This document shows, piece after piece, positions 25,761 through 33,836 of a stretch of DNA of 64,000 nt. This DNA comes from Clostridiales bacterium. Its GTDB lineage: Bacteria > Bacillota > Clostridia > Christensenellales > Aristaeellaceae. Every line of letters starts with the position of its first letter. Within the stretch, counting starts at the first letter, position 1. The notes under the pieces were generated by a model, which was not told where the DNA came from, did no database searches, and was given only the letters and a program-made list of their open reading frames with translations. The position numbers and the translations under genes were made by a program. The DNA lies in the NCBI GenBank assembly GCA_019419995.1, contig JAHZHZ010000008.1:1-64000 (forward strand), read 5' to 3'.

Positions 25761-27098
25761 TTATTGATTTTCTTCGCTCTTATCACGTCTGTTGAACAGC
25801 ACGTTTACTACGATACCCAGGATCAGGGCAGTGGCGATGGCACTGATGGTCACCGGACCCAGACGGAGTTCCAGACCGCCGATGCCGCAAACCAGAATGG
25901 CTGCTACAACAAACAGGTTGCGGTTATCTCCCAAATCCACATGTTGTACCATTTTCAGGCCACTGACGGCAATGAAGCCGTAGAGAGCAATGCAGACACC
26001 GCCCACAATGCAGGTAGGAATTGAATTAACGAAGGCCACGAAGGGATCAAAGAAGGAGAGAATAATGCAGTAAATAGCGGTGATGAAGATTGTGCTTACT
26101 GAGGCATTTCCGGTAATGGCTACGCAACCCACAGATTCACCATAGCTGGTGTTGGGGCAGCCACCAAAGAAAGATCCCACGATGGAACCCACGCCGTCGC
26201 CGATCAAGGAACGATGTAGGCCAGGATCGGTGATCAGATCGCGGTTGATGATGGTGCTCAAATTCTTGTGGTCAGCGATGTGTTCAGCCAGAGTAACAAA
26301 AGCCACAGGGGCAAAGAGCATGAACAGATTCAGAATGTCACTGAAGGCCTTGATGTTGGCGGCGCCTTCCCGAAAGATGCCCAGGAAAGTAAACTCCGGC
26401 ACATGGATCAAACCGATGCCCTCAAAGGCTGCCAGATTAATGATCTGAAGGGAGGGAATGTTAGCCGAGTTGCCGATCAGCGTCAGGATCAGGCCGACTA
26501 CATAGGCAGAGAGAATGCCCACAATGAAGGGAATCATGCGCAATCCCTTCTTGCCCTTGACGGAAGCCCAAACGGTGCAGAGGAAAGCAAAGATACCCAA
26601 CAGGATGTGAACCAGGCTGTAAGCTTCCGCTCCAGCGTTGGTGTTGGTGAGGTTGGTTACAGCGCTGCCGCACAGGGATAGACCGATCAATGCGACGGTG
26701 GGGCCAATAACCACCGGGGGCAGCAGGCGGTTGACCCATGCGGAACCCGTCTTAGATATGATCAAGGCAATGATCGTGTATACCAGTCCAGCAAATATGG
26801 CGCCCAGGAAGATACCCAGATAGCCGAAGGCGGTGGCGCCTACCAAAGGGGAGATAAAGGCGAAGGAGCTGCCCAGGAATACGGGGCTCTTTTTGCGGGT
26901 AGCAAATAGATAAAACAGGGTGCCAAATCCCGCGCCGCACAGTGCTGCCGGCTGGCTCATATAGTTTGTGCCGCTGGATGAATTTACCAGGGCAGGTACC
27001 AGCAATGTGGCCGCCATAATGGCCAACACCTGCTGGAAGGCGTAGACGAGGTTTTGTCTGATGGGCGGCTTTTGATTGACGTCATAGACCAGTTTCAT
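25761..27098 (-). CDS. uraA: NCS2-family nucleobase permease, probably uracil
   Basis: A 445-residue membrane protein with about 12-14 hydrophobic segments of the nucleobase:cation symporter-2 family, importing uracil or xanthine by proton symport. Seen are the QQVLAIMAATLLVP first helix, PVVIGPTVALIGLSL, the transport motif region FALVTLAEHIADHKN-like (VAFVTLAEHIADH) and GGCPNTSYGESVG. The last two features fit the uracil branch (UraA/PyrP) better than xanthine permeases. The start at 27098 has GGAGGG upstream. The adjacent pyrR and the PyrR-like leader support uracil as substrate (inference). Confidence 0.9.
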   Translation of the reverse strand: MKLVYDVNQKPPIRQNLVYAFQQVLAIMAATLLVPALVNSSSGTNYMSQPAALCGAGFGTLFYLFATRKKSPVFLGSSFAFISPLVGATAFGYLGIFLGAIFAGLVYTIIALIISKTGSAWVNRLLPPVVIGPTVALIGLSLCGSAVTNLTNTNAGAEAYSLVHILLGIFAFLCTVWASVKGKKGLRMIPFIVGILSAYVVGLILTLIGNSANIPSLQIINLAAFEGIGLIHVPEFTFLGIFREGAANIKAFSDILNLFMLFAPVAFVTLAEHIADHKNLSTIINRDLITDPGLHRSLIGDGVGSIVGSFFGGCPNTSYGESVGCVAITGNASVSTIFITAIYCIILSFFDPFVAFVNSIPTCIVGGVCIALYGFIAVSGLKMVQHVDLGDNRNLFVVAAILVCGIGGLELRLGPVTISAIATALILGIVVNVLFNRRDKSEENQ

Positions 27099-27148
27099 AT
27101 AAATCCCTCCGTCGCAAGCTTTTGTGTGGAACAGACCTTTAGGCAGGA

Positions 27149-27174
27149 CAAAAAAATTGCCGCACATGGCGGCA
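27149..27174 (-). terminator. Leader terminator (attenuator) upstream of the permease
   Basis: On the minus strand GCCGC and GCGGC form a hairpin with a 5-base loop (pairing extended by flanking T/A), followed by AA and seven T. It lies between the promoter (27271-27299) and the gene start (27098), so it must be read through for expression. Confidence 0.75.
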
Positions 27175-27234
27175 GAAAACAATGTAATTGCACAACAACA
27201 AGGGGAAGGTGAGCCTTCGCCTCCGGCACTTGTC

Positions 27235-27248
27235 GGTCTCTCTGTACC
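27235..27248 (-). promoter_or_regulatory. Candidate PyrR-binding loop in the permease leader
   Basis: On the minus strand the RNA GGUACAGAGAGACC resembles the Firmicutes PyrR-binding consensus ARUCCNGNGAGGYU and keeps the central CAGAGAG. GGUAC can pair with GUGCC 14 bases later, placing the conserved bases in the loop. The site is between the promoter and the leader terminator, as expected for PyrR attenuation. The match is partial. Confidence 0.5.
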
Positions 27249-27270
27249 GCCTTAAAGTCTTCCGGGTGCT

Positions 27271-27299
27271 AAAATACCACGGCAGGGGCTCGGTGTCAA
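27271..27299 (-). promoter_or_regulatory. Promoter of the uracil permease
   Basis: On the minus strand: TTGACA (27294-27299), 17-base spacer, TATTTT (27271-27276). It gives a leader of roughly 165 bases. Confidence 0.75.
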
Positions 27300-27336
27300 G
27301 CCGTTAAGTTTTAATTTTTTGCGCATTCTCATCAGT

Positions 27337-28308
27337 TCAACCGAATTCCAACGCTTCAATTAAATAGGGCCCTTGGGGACCCCCAGAGGGAGATGTGCGA
27401 TAGCAAAGGGGATGTACCTGGGCTAAATTGACGCCCAGCATGGAGAAGAGCCCTACGCAGCTGCGTCCCTCCGGAGGAGCGTATTTCATTTCTACGCACA
27501 GATCGCAGCGCTCCCGAATTCCCTGTAGAGGATTGCGGCTGCGCAGGGCAGGAGAGAGGTACCCTTCCGCCTCTGCTTCCAATCCCTCCAAAGCTGCTTC
27601 CACTGCGCATCGAACGGTTTCTTCCGGTGTTCCAGGCCAGCGAGGAGCGCCCTGGGCCCAGGCGGGTTCAGAGGAAATCAGCGACAAACCTTCTGAAGTC
27701 AGCCGCCAGTTTTCTAAGGTTGCATGCCCCACCAGATCTCCCGGAGCGGCTATGGCTCGCACCCGTCCGTCTGGTTCAACATCTAATTGACGTGCGTGAA
27801 GAAAACCCGTGCGACGTTCAAAATTTTCATCACAGGTCAGCAGATACCGACCTTCAGCACAGTTGCCCGTCAATGCCGCTCCATGGGGTACGCTTGCGAG
27901 CTCCGGAAGACTTGCACCCTCCGGAAGAACTCCTAAATCCCGTCCATCACATAGCAGGCGCCCTCCCGGCTCCAGAAGAAAGCTGCGCCCGCCCAGTTGA
28001 ATGCTTCGAGTGGGTTCCGTGTGTTCAGGAGGGGCAAATTCTATTTCCGTTACGTTGCCTGGCCAAAGCACCACATTCAAGTTTTCTGTCTCTTCAACGG
28101 AAGCCTGCATGGGTGTGCCAGATGAAAATACCAATCGGCGTGCCAGAGCTTCGCAGCGGTTGTTGAGAGGTTTAAACTCCAGATAGAGCGCGCCTTGGGG
28201 CGCGGTGGGGCGGAACAGGGGTAGCGTGGGGCTCACTTCCCCCGCGAAGCGTCCATTTATGTACAATATTCCCGGGTGAGCTGCGCTCAGTACCAGCGTC
28301 GGCTGCAT
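27337..28308 (-). CDS. Uncharacterised protein, two-domain
   Basis: A 323-residue soluble protein that I do not recognise. The first 40 residues (PGILYINGRFAGEV, then LYLEFKPL) resemble a PEGA-like beta-sandwich that often sits outside the membrane, but no signal peptide is visible. The middle, to about residue 225, looks beta-rich and tolerant of change (GRSFLLEPGGRLLCDGRDLG, RYLLTCDENF). The last 90 residues (EAALEGLEAEAEGYLSPALR, then GPYLIEALEF) have the helix-then-strands pattern of an NTF2-like domain. GGAGG lies 8 bases before the ATG, so it is a real gene. It is co-oriented with ytfI-ytfJ just upstream, which may mean a role in sporulation; that is inference only. Confidence 0.75.
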   Translation of the reverse strand: MQPTLVLSAAHPGILYINGRFAGEVSPTLPLFRPTAPQGALYLEFKPLNNRCEALARRLVFSSGTPMQASVEETENLNVVLWPGNVTEIEFAPPEHTEPTRSIQLGGRSFLLEPGGRLLCDGRDLGVLPEGASLPELASVPHGAALTGNCAEGRYLLTCDENFERRTGFLHARQLDVEPDGRVRAIAAPGDLVGHATLENWRLTSEGLSLISSEPAWAQGAPRWPGTPEETVRCAVEAALEGLEAEAEGYLSPALRSRNPLQGIRERCDLCVEMKYAPPEGRSCVGLFSMLGVNLAQVHPLCYRTSPSGGPQGPYLIEALEFG

Positions 28309-28402
28309 AAAATGTCCTCCAACCGCTCAGACTTCCCTTCAGTATATGCCCGGAGTGTTTGAACATGAGCGGCAGAGGACTTTTTCAATTTTCAGCGAAA
28401 AT

Positions 28403-28846
28403 TCAGGTGCTGGATGTGGGCAATGGTGCGGGTGCGGGCGGCTCAGCTGCCTTTTTACGGTCGTTTTTTGCTTTAAGGAAACGGTATAGCTCATTCATGA
28501 GCTGGGGCGCAAGCTCGATGACTCGATCTGCAGGAGCATAGGGCTGGGCAGGAAGGAGCCGAACCGCACTCTGGTTGGAAACCAGAAAACCCATGGGTTC
28601 GATGGTTACGCCCGCGCCGGTACCGCCGGCAAAGGGTAAGCGTCCTGCTTCCTCACCGGTAATTTTGTTCTGACAGCGGTATTCGCCGCCGCCTGCCACA
28701 AAGCCGAAACTTACTTGGGATACGGGAATGATTGTGGAGCCATCCTGCGTAATTACAGCTTCTCCAATAACGGTGTTTACATCTACCATGTCACGTATAC
28801 TGTCCATGGTACTACTCATGATATTTTCAATGGGATGCTTTTCCAT
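28403..28846 (-). CDS. ytfJ: Sporulation protein YtfJ/GerW family
   Basis: A 147-residue member of the GerW/YtfJ family found in spore formers, thought to act in the forespore and needed for proper germination in Bacillus. The N-terminal HPIENIMSSTMDSIRDMVDV and VIGEAVITQDGSTIIPVSQV are typical, followed by the glycine-rich FVAGGGEY and LPFAGGTGAGVTIEP. The C-terminus ends in a proline/alanine-rich tail. AGGAGG precedes the start. It overlaps the DUF2953 gene by 20 bases, as the same pair does in B. subtilis (ytfI-ytfJ). Confidence 0.93.
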   Translation of the reverse strand: MEKHPIENIMSSTMDSIRDMVDVNTVIGEAVITQDGSTIIPVSQVSFGFVAGGGEYRCQNKITGEEAGRLPFAGGTGAGVTIEPMGFLVSNQSAVRLLPAQPYAPADRVIELAPQLMNELYRFLKAKNDRKKAAEPPAPAPLPTSST

Positions 28847-29375
28847 GACTGATCCTCCTGTATGCGTAGTGCCAGACTCCTAGGAGTGCGGCAAGGATAA
28901 TATGTCCCGTGCGCAGAGAAATCATACATTGCAGGGTAAAGTCGCTGTGGCCTGAAGAAAAGTCGGGCGTTAGATCAAGATGTACCGCATTTGCCGGTAC
29001 GAAGGGAGAAAGTGCCCCTTCAAGCATATGCGTACAACCACAAATTAGGGCGGTCTGCGAGGCTTTGGACAGAGAAATTTTGCCATGGGCCTCCAATTGC
29101 TCCAGTTTAAGATGACGAAGTAGGTAAAATAGGGCTTTGGCCAGGCTGGGAAGTAGTTTAATTTTTGGTGCAAGAGCAGCTTTGTGTTCTTTTTTGTAGA
29201 GGCTCTTTGAGGCAGCTTTACGACCAGCCATGCGCAGAGCAAAACGGCCTTCAAAAATAGCCACGCCTGTGCCCACGGATGTAGTGCCTGTCACACGCAA
29301 TAGCAGGGCAAGTTTGACCGGTATGGCGTTAAAATAAAATAAAAAAGTGGCAATGGCAGCCAGTCCTACGGTCAA
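28827..29375 (-). CDS. ytfI: DUF2953 membrane protein (YtfI-like)
   Basis: A 182-residue protein with an N-terminal membrane segment (LAAIATFLFYFNAIPVKLAL) and a second one near residue 160 (HIILAALLGVWHYAY). Between them is the DUF2953 region, with a poorly conserved charged part and a LICGCTHMLEGALSPFVPAN stretch. The start is TTG at 29375, supported by GGGAGG 8 bases upstream. The family is restricted largely to spore formers, and its gene neighbours ytfJ. Molecular function is unknown. Confidence 0.82.
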   Translation of the reverse strand: MTVGLAAIATFLFYFNAIPVKLALLLRVTGTTSVGTGVAIFEGRFALRMAGRKAASKSLYKKEHKAALAPKIKLLPSLAKALFYLLRHLKLEQLEAHGKISLSKASQTALICGCTHMLEGALSPFVPANAVHLDLTPDFSSGHSDFTLQCMISLRTGHIILAALLGVWHYAYRRISHGKASH

Positions 29376-29453
29376 TTATTGCACCTCCCTGGAAAATGTG
29401 AAGACATTTTTTCCAAACTGACGCGAATTATTCATTTTTTTTAAGAGAGAGTG

Positions 29454-29462
29454 TGTTATAAT
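29454..29462 (+). promoter_or_regulatory. Extended -10 promoter of the methyltransferase gene
   Basis: TGTTATAAT (29454-29462) is a TGn-extended perfect -10 box, 45 bases upstream of the start. The -35 region is an A/T run without a clear box. Confidence 0.5.
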
Positions 29463-29506
29463 AGAACATAGACGAATAACCTGATGAAAGTGGCGGATGC
29501 GCTGGC

Positions 29507-30103
29507 ATGACGAATGAACGCGGTTTTCGACTGCTGGAGGCGAAAATACTTGGTTATGAGCTCTCTTTGGAGACCCGTGACGGACTCTTTTCTCCACAGC
29601 GCATTGACCGGGGAACGCTCGCGATGCTTTCGCATGTGGAGATTGCATCAGGTATGCGCATAATGGATCTTGGCTGCGGCTGCGGCGTAGTTGGCATTGT
29701 CGCGGCAAAGATTGCCGGGGAAGAAAATGTTTTCATGTCCGATGTCGATCCGATAGCGGTGGAAACCGCACGGCGGAATGCGGAGCGAAATGGAGTGGGC
29801 GGCGTGCACATCTATATCTCGGATGGTTTCCGGGATGTGGATGCCAATGGCTTTGACTTGATTCTGTCTAATCCTCCGTATCAGACCGATTTTTCGGTGG
29901 CAAAGGGATTTATTGAAAAAGGTTTTAACCGATTGAAAATTGGCGGCAGGCTGGTTATGGTGACAAAGCGGCGCGAATGGTACAAAAACAAGCTGGTGAA
30001 AGTCTTCGGGGGTGTACAGATCCTTGAAGCGGACGGCTATTTTGTATTTAGCGCCGAGCGCCGAAGTCTGAAATATGCAGGCAAAGTGCCCAGACGAAAT
30101 TAG
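29507..30103 (+). CDS. Class I SAM methyltransferase with NPPY motif (RsmC-like)
   Basis: A 198-residue Rossmann methyltransferase. The SAM-binding motif is DLGCGCGVVGIVAAK, motif II is MSDVDPIAV, and the catalytic motif is SNPPYQT, typical of enzymes that methylate an exocyclic amine of a nucleic acid base. Overall it resembles the C-terminal half of RsmC (16S rRNA m2G1207) without the N-terminal domain, the form usual in Firmicutes. The target in this organism is not proven. The ribosome site is weak (GGCGGATG), and the start is taken as the first ATG before the conserved region. A terminator follows. Confidence 0.85.
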   Translation: MTNERGFRLLEAKILGYELSLETRDGLFSPQRIDRGTLAMLSHVEIASGMRIMDLGCGCGVVGIVAAKIAGEENVFMSDVDPIAVETARRNAERNGVGGVHIYISDGFRDVDANGFDLILSNPPYQTDFSVAKGFIEKGFNRLKIGGRLVMVTKRREWYKNKLVKVFGGVQILEADGYFVFSAERRSLKYAGKVPRRN

Positions 30104-30133
30104 TTTTCGTGCGGGCTGTTTGTCGGGGCCGGG

Positions 30134-30163
30134 GTATGCCCGGCACTGGGCATGCGCTTTTTT
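30134..30163 (+). terminator. Terminator after the methyltransferase gene
   Basis: GTATGCCC (30134-30141) pairs with GGGCATGC (30148-30155) with one G-U, followed by a run of six T. Confidence 0.8.
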
Positions 30164-30190
30164 CACAGGAAAACAGATTGATTCTTCGGA

Positions 30191-30224
30191 CCGGCAGAGC
30201 AGCGCAGGGCGTCGCTACTGCCGG
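30191..30224 (+). repeat. Structured hairpin in the rny leader
   Basis: CCGGCAG (30191-30197) pairs with CTGCCGG (30218-30224), and AGCG pairs with CGCT inside. It is not followed by a T tract and lies 115 bases upstream of rny, so it is probably part of the rny 5' leader. Confidence 0.5.
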
Positions 30225-30338
30225 CTTCGCTATTATGTGGGATTTTGCATAAAGCGAAAGCGCATGTCATATCTGCGGTAGTAAACCGTTTAACGAGGGA
30301 GATTGAAGAATTAAGGAGAAAGGGAGGCAAAGGCAAAC

Positions 30339-31880
30339 GTGAATTCCATAGTCACAATTGTCATTGCGTTGATTGCGTTGCTGATCGGCGTGGGAGCCGG
30401 CTATTTCTATCGCAAAAATACGATGGAAAAGAAACTTGGCCAAACGGAAGAGTATGCCCGCAATCTGTTGGAAGACGCTACACGCAAGGCGGAAGATCGA
30501 AAAAAAGAGGCCGTGTTGGAGGCTAAGGAAGAAATCATACGGCTTAAGAATGAGCTGGATAAGGAAATTCGGGACCGTCGCAATGAAGTGACCCGCATTG
30601 AACGCAGGGTCAACCAGCGGGAAGAACAGTTTGACAAAAAGCTGGACAACCTGGAACTCAGGGAAGAACAGCTCAATGAAAAATACAAGGAGGCAGAACG
30701 TCTGGAGGCGGAAGCACAGCAGATGCACAGCCGCCAGCTGCAGGAACTGGAGCGCGTTGCCAGCATGACCAGCGATGAGGCTAAGAATATCCTCATTGAC
30801 CGAGTGCAAAAGGATGCCTATCACGATGCCGCTGTTATGGTTCGGGAAATTGAAGCCCGTGCCAAAGAGGAAGCGGACAAGAAGGCCCGGGACATTATCT
30901 CCATGGCTATTCAGAAGTGCGCGGCGGATCACGTGGCGGAGACGACGGTTTCTGTGGTGGCACTGCCCAATGACGATATGAAGGGCCGTATCATCGGCCG
31001 TGAAGGTCGCAATATTCGTACTTTGGAAACGGCAACAGGCGTGGATTTGATTATCGATGATACGCCGGAGGCTGTGATTATTTCGGCATTTGATCCGGTG
31101 CGTCGTGAGATTGCGCGAATTGCTCTGGAAAAGCTGATTACCGATGGACGTATTCATCCGGCGCGCATTGAGGAAATGGTAGAAAAGGCTCGCAAGGATG
31201 TGGATAATCAGATTCGCGAGGCTGGCGAACAGGCTATATTTGAAACGAATCTGCATGGTATTCATCCTGAATTGGTAAAACTGCTGGGTCGCATGAGATA
31301 CCGCACCAGCTACGGCCAGAATGTGCTTCGCCATTCTATTGAAGTTAGCCATCTGGCAGGTGTAATGGCGGCGGAACTGGGAGCAGACATCCAGTTGGCC
31401 AAGCGGGCAGGTCTGCTGCACGACATTGGAAAGGCCATTGACCACGAGGTGGAGGGTACCCACGTGACCATTGGCGGCGATTTGTGCAAAAAGTTCCATG
31501 AAAACGAACTGGTGGTCAACGCGGTCATGGCCCATCACAATGATGTGGAGCCTGCCAGCGTGGAGGCTGTGCTGGTACAGGCGGCGGATGCAATCTCAGC
31601 TGCGCGTCCGGGGGCCCGTAGAGAATCTCTGGAAAATTACATCAAGAGGCTGGAGAAGCTGGAATCCATTGCTTATTCCTTCGATGGAGTGGAAACCTGC
31701 TACGCTATTCAGTCTGGACGCGAGGTGCGTATCATTGTCAAGCCCGATGATGTAAACGATGCAGGTACTCTGATTCTGGCCCGGGAGATCGTCAAGAAAA
31801 TCGAACGGGAAATGGAGTATCCGGGACAGATCAAAGTCAATGTCATCCGGGAGACCAGGGCAGTGGATTTTGCCAAATAA
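30339..31880 (+). CDS. rny: Ribonuclease Y
   Basis: A 513-residue membrane-bound endoribonuclease that starts mRNA decay in Firmicutes. Residues 1-25 form the membrane anchor, 30-200 a long charged coiled coil, about 210-265 a KH domain with GRIIGREGRNIR, and about 330-430 the HD domain with HSIEVSHLAG and LLHDIGKAIDHE, which supply the catalytic metal site. The start is GTG at 30339 with GGGAGG 11 bases upstream. Length is the usual 510-520. A perfect terminator follows. Confidence 0.96.
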   Translation: MNSIVTIVIALIALLIGVGAGYFYRKNTMEKKLGQTEEYARNLLEDATRKAEDRKKEAVLEAKEEIIRLKNELDKEIRDRRNEVTRIERRVNQREEQFDKKLDNLELREEQLNEKYKEAERLEAEAQQMHSRQLQELERVASMTSDEAKNILIDRVQKDAYHDAAVMVREIEARAKEEADKKARDIISMAIQKCAADHVAETTVSVVALPNDDMKGRIIGREGRNIRTLETATGVDLIIDDTPEAVIISAFDPVRREIARIALEKLITDGRIHPARIEEMVEKARKDVDNQIREAGEQAIFETNLHGIHPELVKLLGRMRYRTSYGQNVLRHSIEVSHLAGVMAAELGADIQLAKRAGLLHDIGKAIDHEVEGTHVTIGGDLCKKFHENELVVNAVMAHHNDVEPASVEAVLVQAADAISAARPGARRESLENYIKRLEKLESIAYSFDGVETCYAIQSGREVRIIVKPDDVNDAGTLILAREIVKKIEREMEYPGQIKVNVIRETRAVDFAK

Positions 31881-31897
31881 AAGGGATAGTACTTCGC

Positions 31898-31926
31898 AGC
31901 GGCCGCTCTTTAGCGGCCGCTTTTTA
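31898..31926 (+). terminator. Terminator of rny
   Basis: AGCGGCCGC (31898-31906) pairs perfectly with GCGGCCGCT (31913-31921), followed by TTTTT. Confidence 0.93.
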
Positions 31927-32078
31927 TGTGCCAACATATTCTGTGGATTTGTTTATATTGGATCTGTGCGAATTTTGAACATTTTCTTGCAGTTGATGTT
32001 TTGCAGGGGGAATGAAATACTTTTGCAGGCAATCTTTTCAGAAGATTGAGGAATTTACCTGGGGATAAGATATTGTGC
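31927..32078. other. AT-rich stretch between rny and the MATE promoter
   Basis: No open frame with a ribosome site. The only structure seen is CAATCTT/AAGATTG (about 32031-32049), a 7-bp hairpin without a T tract. Together with the promoter and attenuator that follow, this makes up the 330-base gap before the MATE gene. Confidence 0.5.
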
Positions 32079-32107
32079 TTGATTTCACTTTCGTTTTATG
32101 GTATAGT
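32079..32107 (+). promoter_or_regulatory. Promoter of the MATE pump gene
   Basis: TTGATT (32079-32084), 17-base spacer, TATAGT (32102-32107), about 105 bases upstream of the gene. Confidence 0.72.
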
Positions 32108-32113
32108 ACGAAT

Positions 32114-32178
32114 GTGCTTTTGGGCACTTCGTTTGATACATTATCGCCAACAAGTGTATGCTTGAAGGCGTTTTTTTT
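32114..32178 (+). promoter_or_regulatory. Leader RNA with terminator upstream of the MATE pump (candidate attenuator or riboswitch)
   Basis: Between the promoter and the gene are a small hairpin (GTGC 32114-32117 with GCAC 32124-32127) and an intrinsic terminator: CGCC (32145-32148) and CAAG (32151-32154) pair with CTTG (32161-32164) and GGCG (32167-32170), followed by eight T. The terminator loop TGTAT (32155-32159) is complementary to ATACA at 32136-32140, so an alternative pairing exists. This layout implies expression only by antitermination. The ligand class is not identified. Confidence 0.6.
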
Positions 32179-32210
32179 GCGATCCAGACTCAAAGGGAGG
32201 AAATGTTGTT

Positions 32211-33599
32211 ATGTTGAAAAAGCGGGTAGAACTGGGGAAAAATGACTTTCTATCCGGGCCGATTTTGCCGCCATTGGTCCGCTTTGCACTGCCATTGATG
32301 CTCTCGCTGCTGTTGCAGGCTCTTTATGGGGGCGTAGATCTGGCGGTAGTAGGATGGTTTGCTTCTACGGCCAGTGTATCTGCAGTGGCTACGGGCAGTC
32401 AGGTGATGCAGTCCATCACGGTTCTGATCACAGGGTTGACCATGGGTGTAACAGTTCTGCTGGGAAAGGCCATAGGGGGAGATGACCGGCAGGAGGCCGG
32501 TCAGGTGGTGGCTGGCCAAATCCGGCTTTTCGCTCTGGTAGCGCTGGTGTTGACAGGGATAATGCAGCTTTTCGCGCCCAGCGCAGCGAAGTTAATGCAC
32601 GTACCGACGGAGGCGGTGGCGGAAACTGTGCGCTACGTGCGCATTTGTTCCGCAGGAGTCGTTTTTATTGCGGCTTATAACGGCATCAGCGGTATTTTTC
32701 GCGGCTTGGGCAATTCCAGATCTCCGTTTCTGTTTGTCCTGATTGCCTGCCTGGTCAATATCGTATTGGATTTGCTGTTTGTGGGCGTGTTCCACATGGC
32801 TGCTTCGGGCGCAGCGCTGGCTACAGTGATTGCACAGGCGGTCAGTGTGGCGTTTTCCTTGGGTTATATGCGACGTCATCCGCTTCCCTTTTCTGTTCGG
32901 GACCAGTGGCGCCTGGGACGGCAAAGCATAGTCAGGATCCTGAAGGTGGGCTCTCCCATTGCTTTGCAGGACTTTTTGACCAATTTATCCTTCCTGATCA
33001 TTACGAGTATTGTCAATACACTTGGATTGATTGCTTCGGCGGGCGTGGGCATAGCGGAAAAGCTCTTCGTATTCTTGTCCATAGTTCCGATGGCCTTCAT
33101 GTCAGCCCTGTCTAGTTTCGTAGCTCAGAATATGGGGGCGGGTAATCGGCTGCGGGCAGACCGGTCTCTGTTCTGCGCCCAGGGAATTTCAGCCATTTTT
33201 GGAGCAGCGATGTTTCTGTTGACATTCTTCGCAGGAGGATTTCTGGCCGGTATCTTTAATGGCGATAGGGAAGTGATTACCGCTACGGCTCAGTATCTGA
33301 GAGGTTGCTCTGTGGAATATCTCATGATTTCCATAACATTCTGCTTCTTGGGTTATTTTAACGGACGAGAGCATACCGCTTTTGTCATGGCCCAAGGACT
33401 GTTGTCCGCCTTTCTGGTACGGATACCGCTATCCTATCTGTTCAGCAGGCTTCCCAATACAGGCATGTTTCTCATCAGCTTGGCGGTTCCCATTTCAGCA
33501 CTGGTAAATCTTTCTCTGTGTATCATCTATTTTCTGCATTTGCGCAGGCGTGATCACAGGATGGCTGCGGAATCACTTTCCAGCCCTGAAGATGTGTGA
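32211..33599 (+). CDS. MATE-family efflux transporter
   Basis: A 462-residue membrane protein with 12 predicted segments in two six-helix halves, of the multidrug and toxin extrusion family. These pumps export cationic drugs, dyes or metabolites in exchange for Na+ or H+. Seen are the N-terminal LPLMLSLLLQALYGGVDLAVVGWF, GSQVMQSITVLITGLTMGVTVL and the equivalent second-half PIALQDFLTNLSFLIITS. GGGAGG lies upstream of the ATG. The gene has its own promoter and a terminator in its leader, so it is likely induced by a signal rather than constitutive. Confidence 0.92.
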   Translation: MLKKRVELGKNDFLSGPILPPLVRFALPLMLSLLLQALYGGVDLAVVGWFASTASVSAVATGSQVMQSITVLITGLTMGVTVLLGKAIGGDDRQEAGQVVAGQIRLFALVALVLTGIMQLFAPSAAKLMHVPTEAVAETVRYVRICSAGVVFIAAYNGISGIFRGLGNSRSPFLFVLIACLVNIVLDLLFVGVFHMAASGAALATVIAQAVSVAFSLGYMRRHPLPFSVRDQWRLGRQSIVRILKVGSPIALQDFLTNLSFLIITSIVNTLGLIASAGVGIAEKLFVFLSIVPMAFMSALSSFVAQNMGAGNRLRADRSLFCAQGISAIFGAAMFLLTFFAGGFLAGIFNGDREVITATAQYLRGCSVEYLMISITFCFLGYFNGREHTAFVMAQGLLSAFLVRIPLSYLFSRLPNTGMFLISLAVPISALVNLSLCIIYFLHLRRRDHRMAAESLSSPEDV

Positions 33600-33836
33600 G
33601 TAACTGGAGTAAAGCTGTGGCCGGGCATGGTTGGAATTTAATGGCGGAAGGTGTGGAGGAATTACAAGTGGCATAAAGTGCCAAAATTAGACATTTTGGA
33701 GAGGCTTTAACACTAATTTTAAATAAATATTGTAAATTTGTCCCCACATTTTCCAGAATAAAGTGTATTATTAGATGGGTTATTTATGTGAATGAGTGGA
33801 CTTCCAGGATCGTAAGCGGTATTTGGAGGGAAAAGT
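33600..33836. other. AT-rich intergenic region before the CotH locus
   Basis: Holds a 7-bp hairpin CCAAAAT (33681-33687) with ATTTTGG (33693-33699) and a very AT-rich stretch from about 33705 to 33790. It probably contains the promoter of the CotH locus, but no -35/-10 pair of good quality could be chosen. Confidence 0.4.

Noticed and set aside
30267..31538. 423-codon minus-strand frame opposite rny
   Set aside because: Antisense to the coiled-coil, KH and HD domains of RNase Y, no ribosome site, low-complexity translation rich in His, Phe and Leu.
32114..32178. Firm assignment of the MATE leader to the guanidine-IV riboswitch
   Set aside because: Only the gene context and the overlapping terminator fit; I could not verify the conserved bases, so it is left as an unnamed attenuator.
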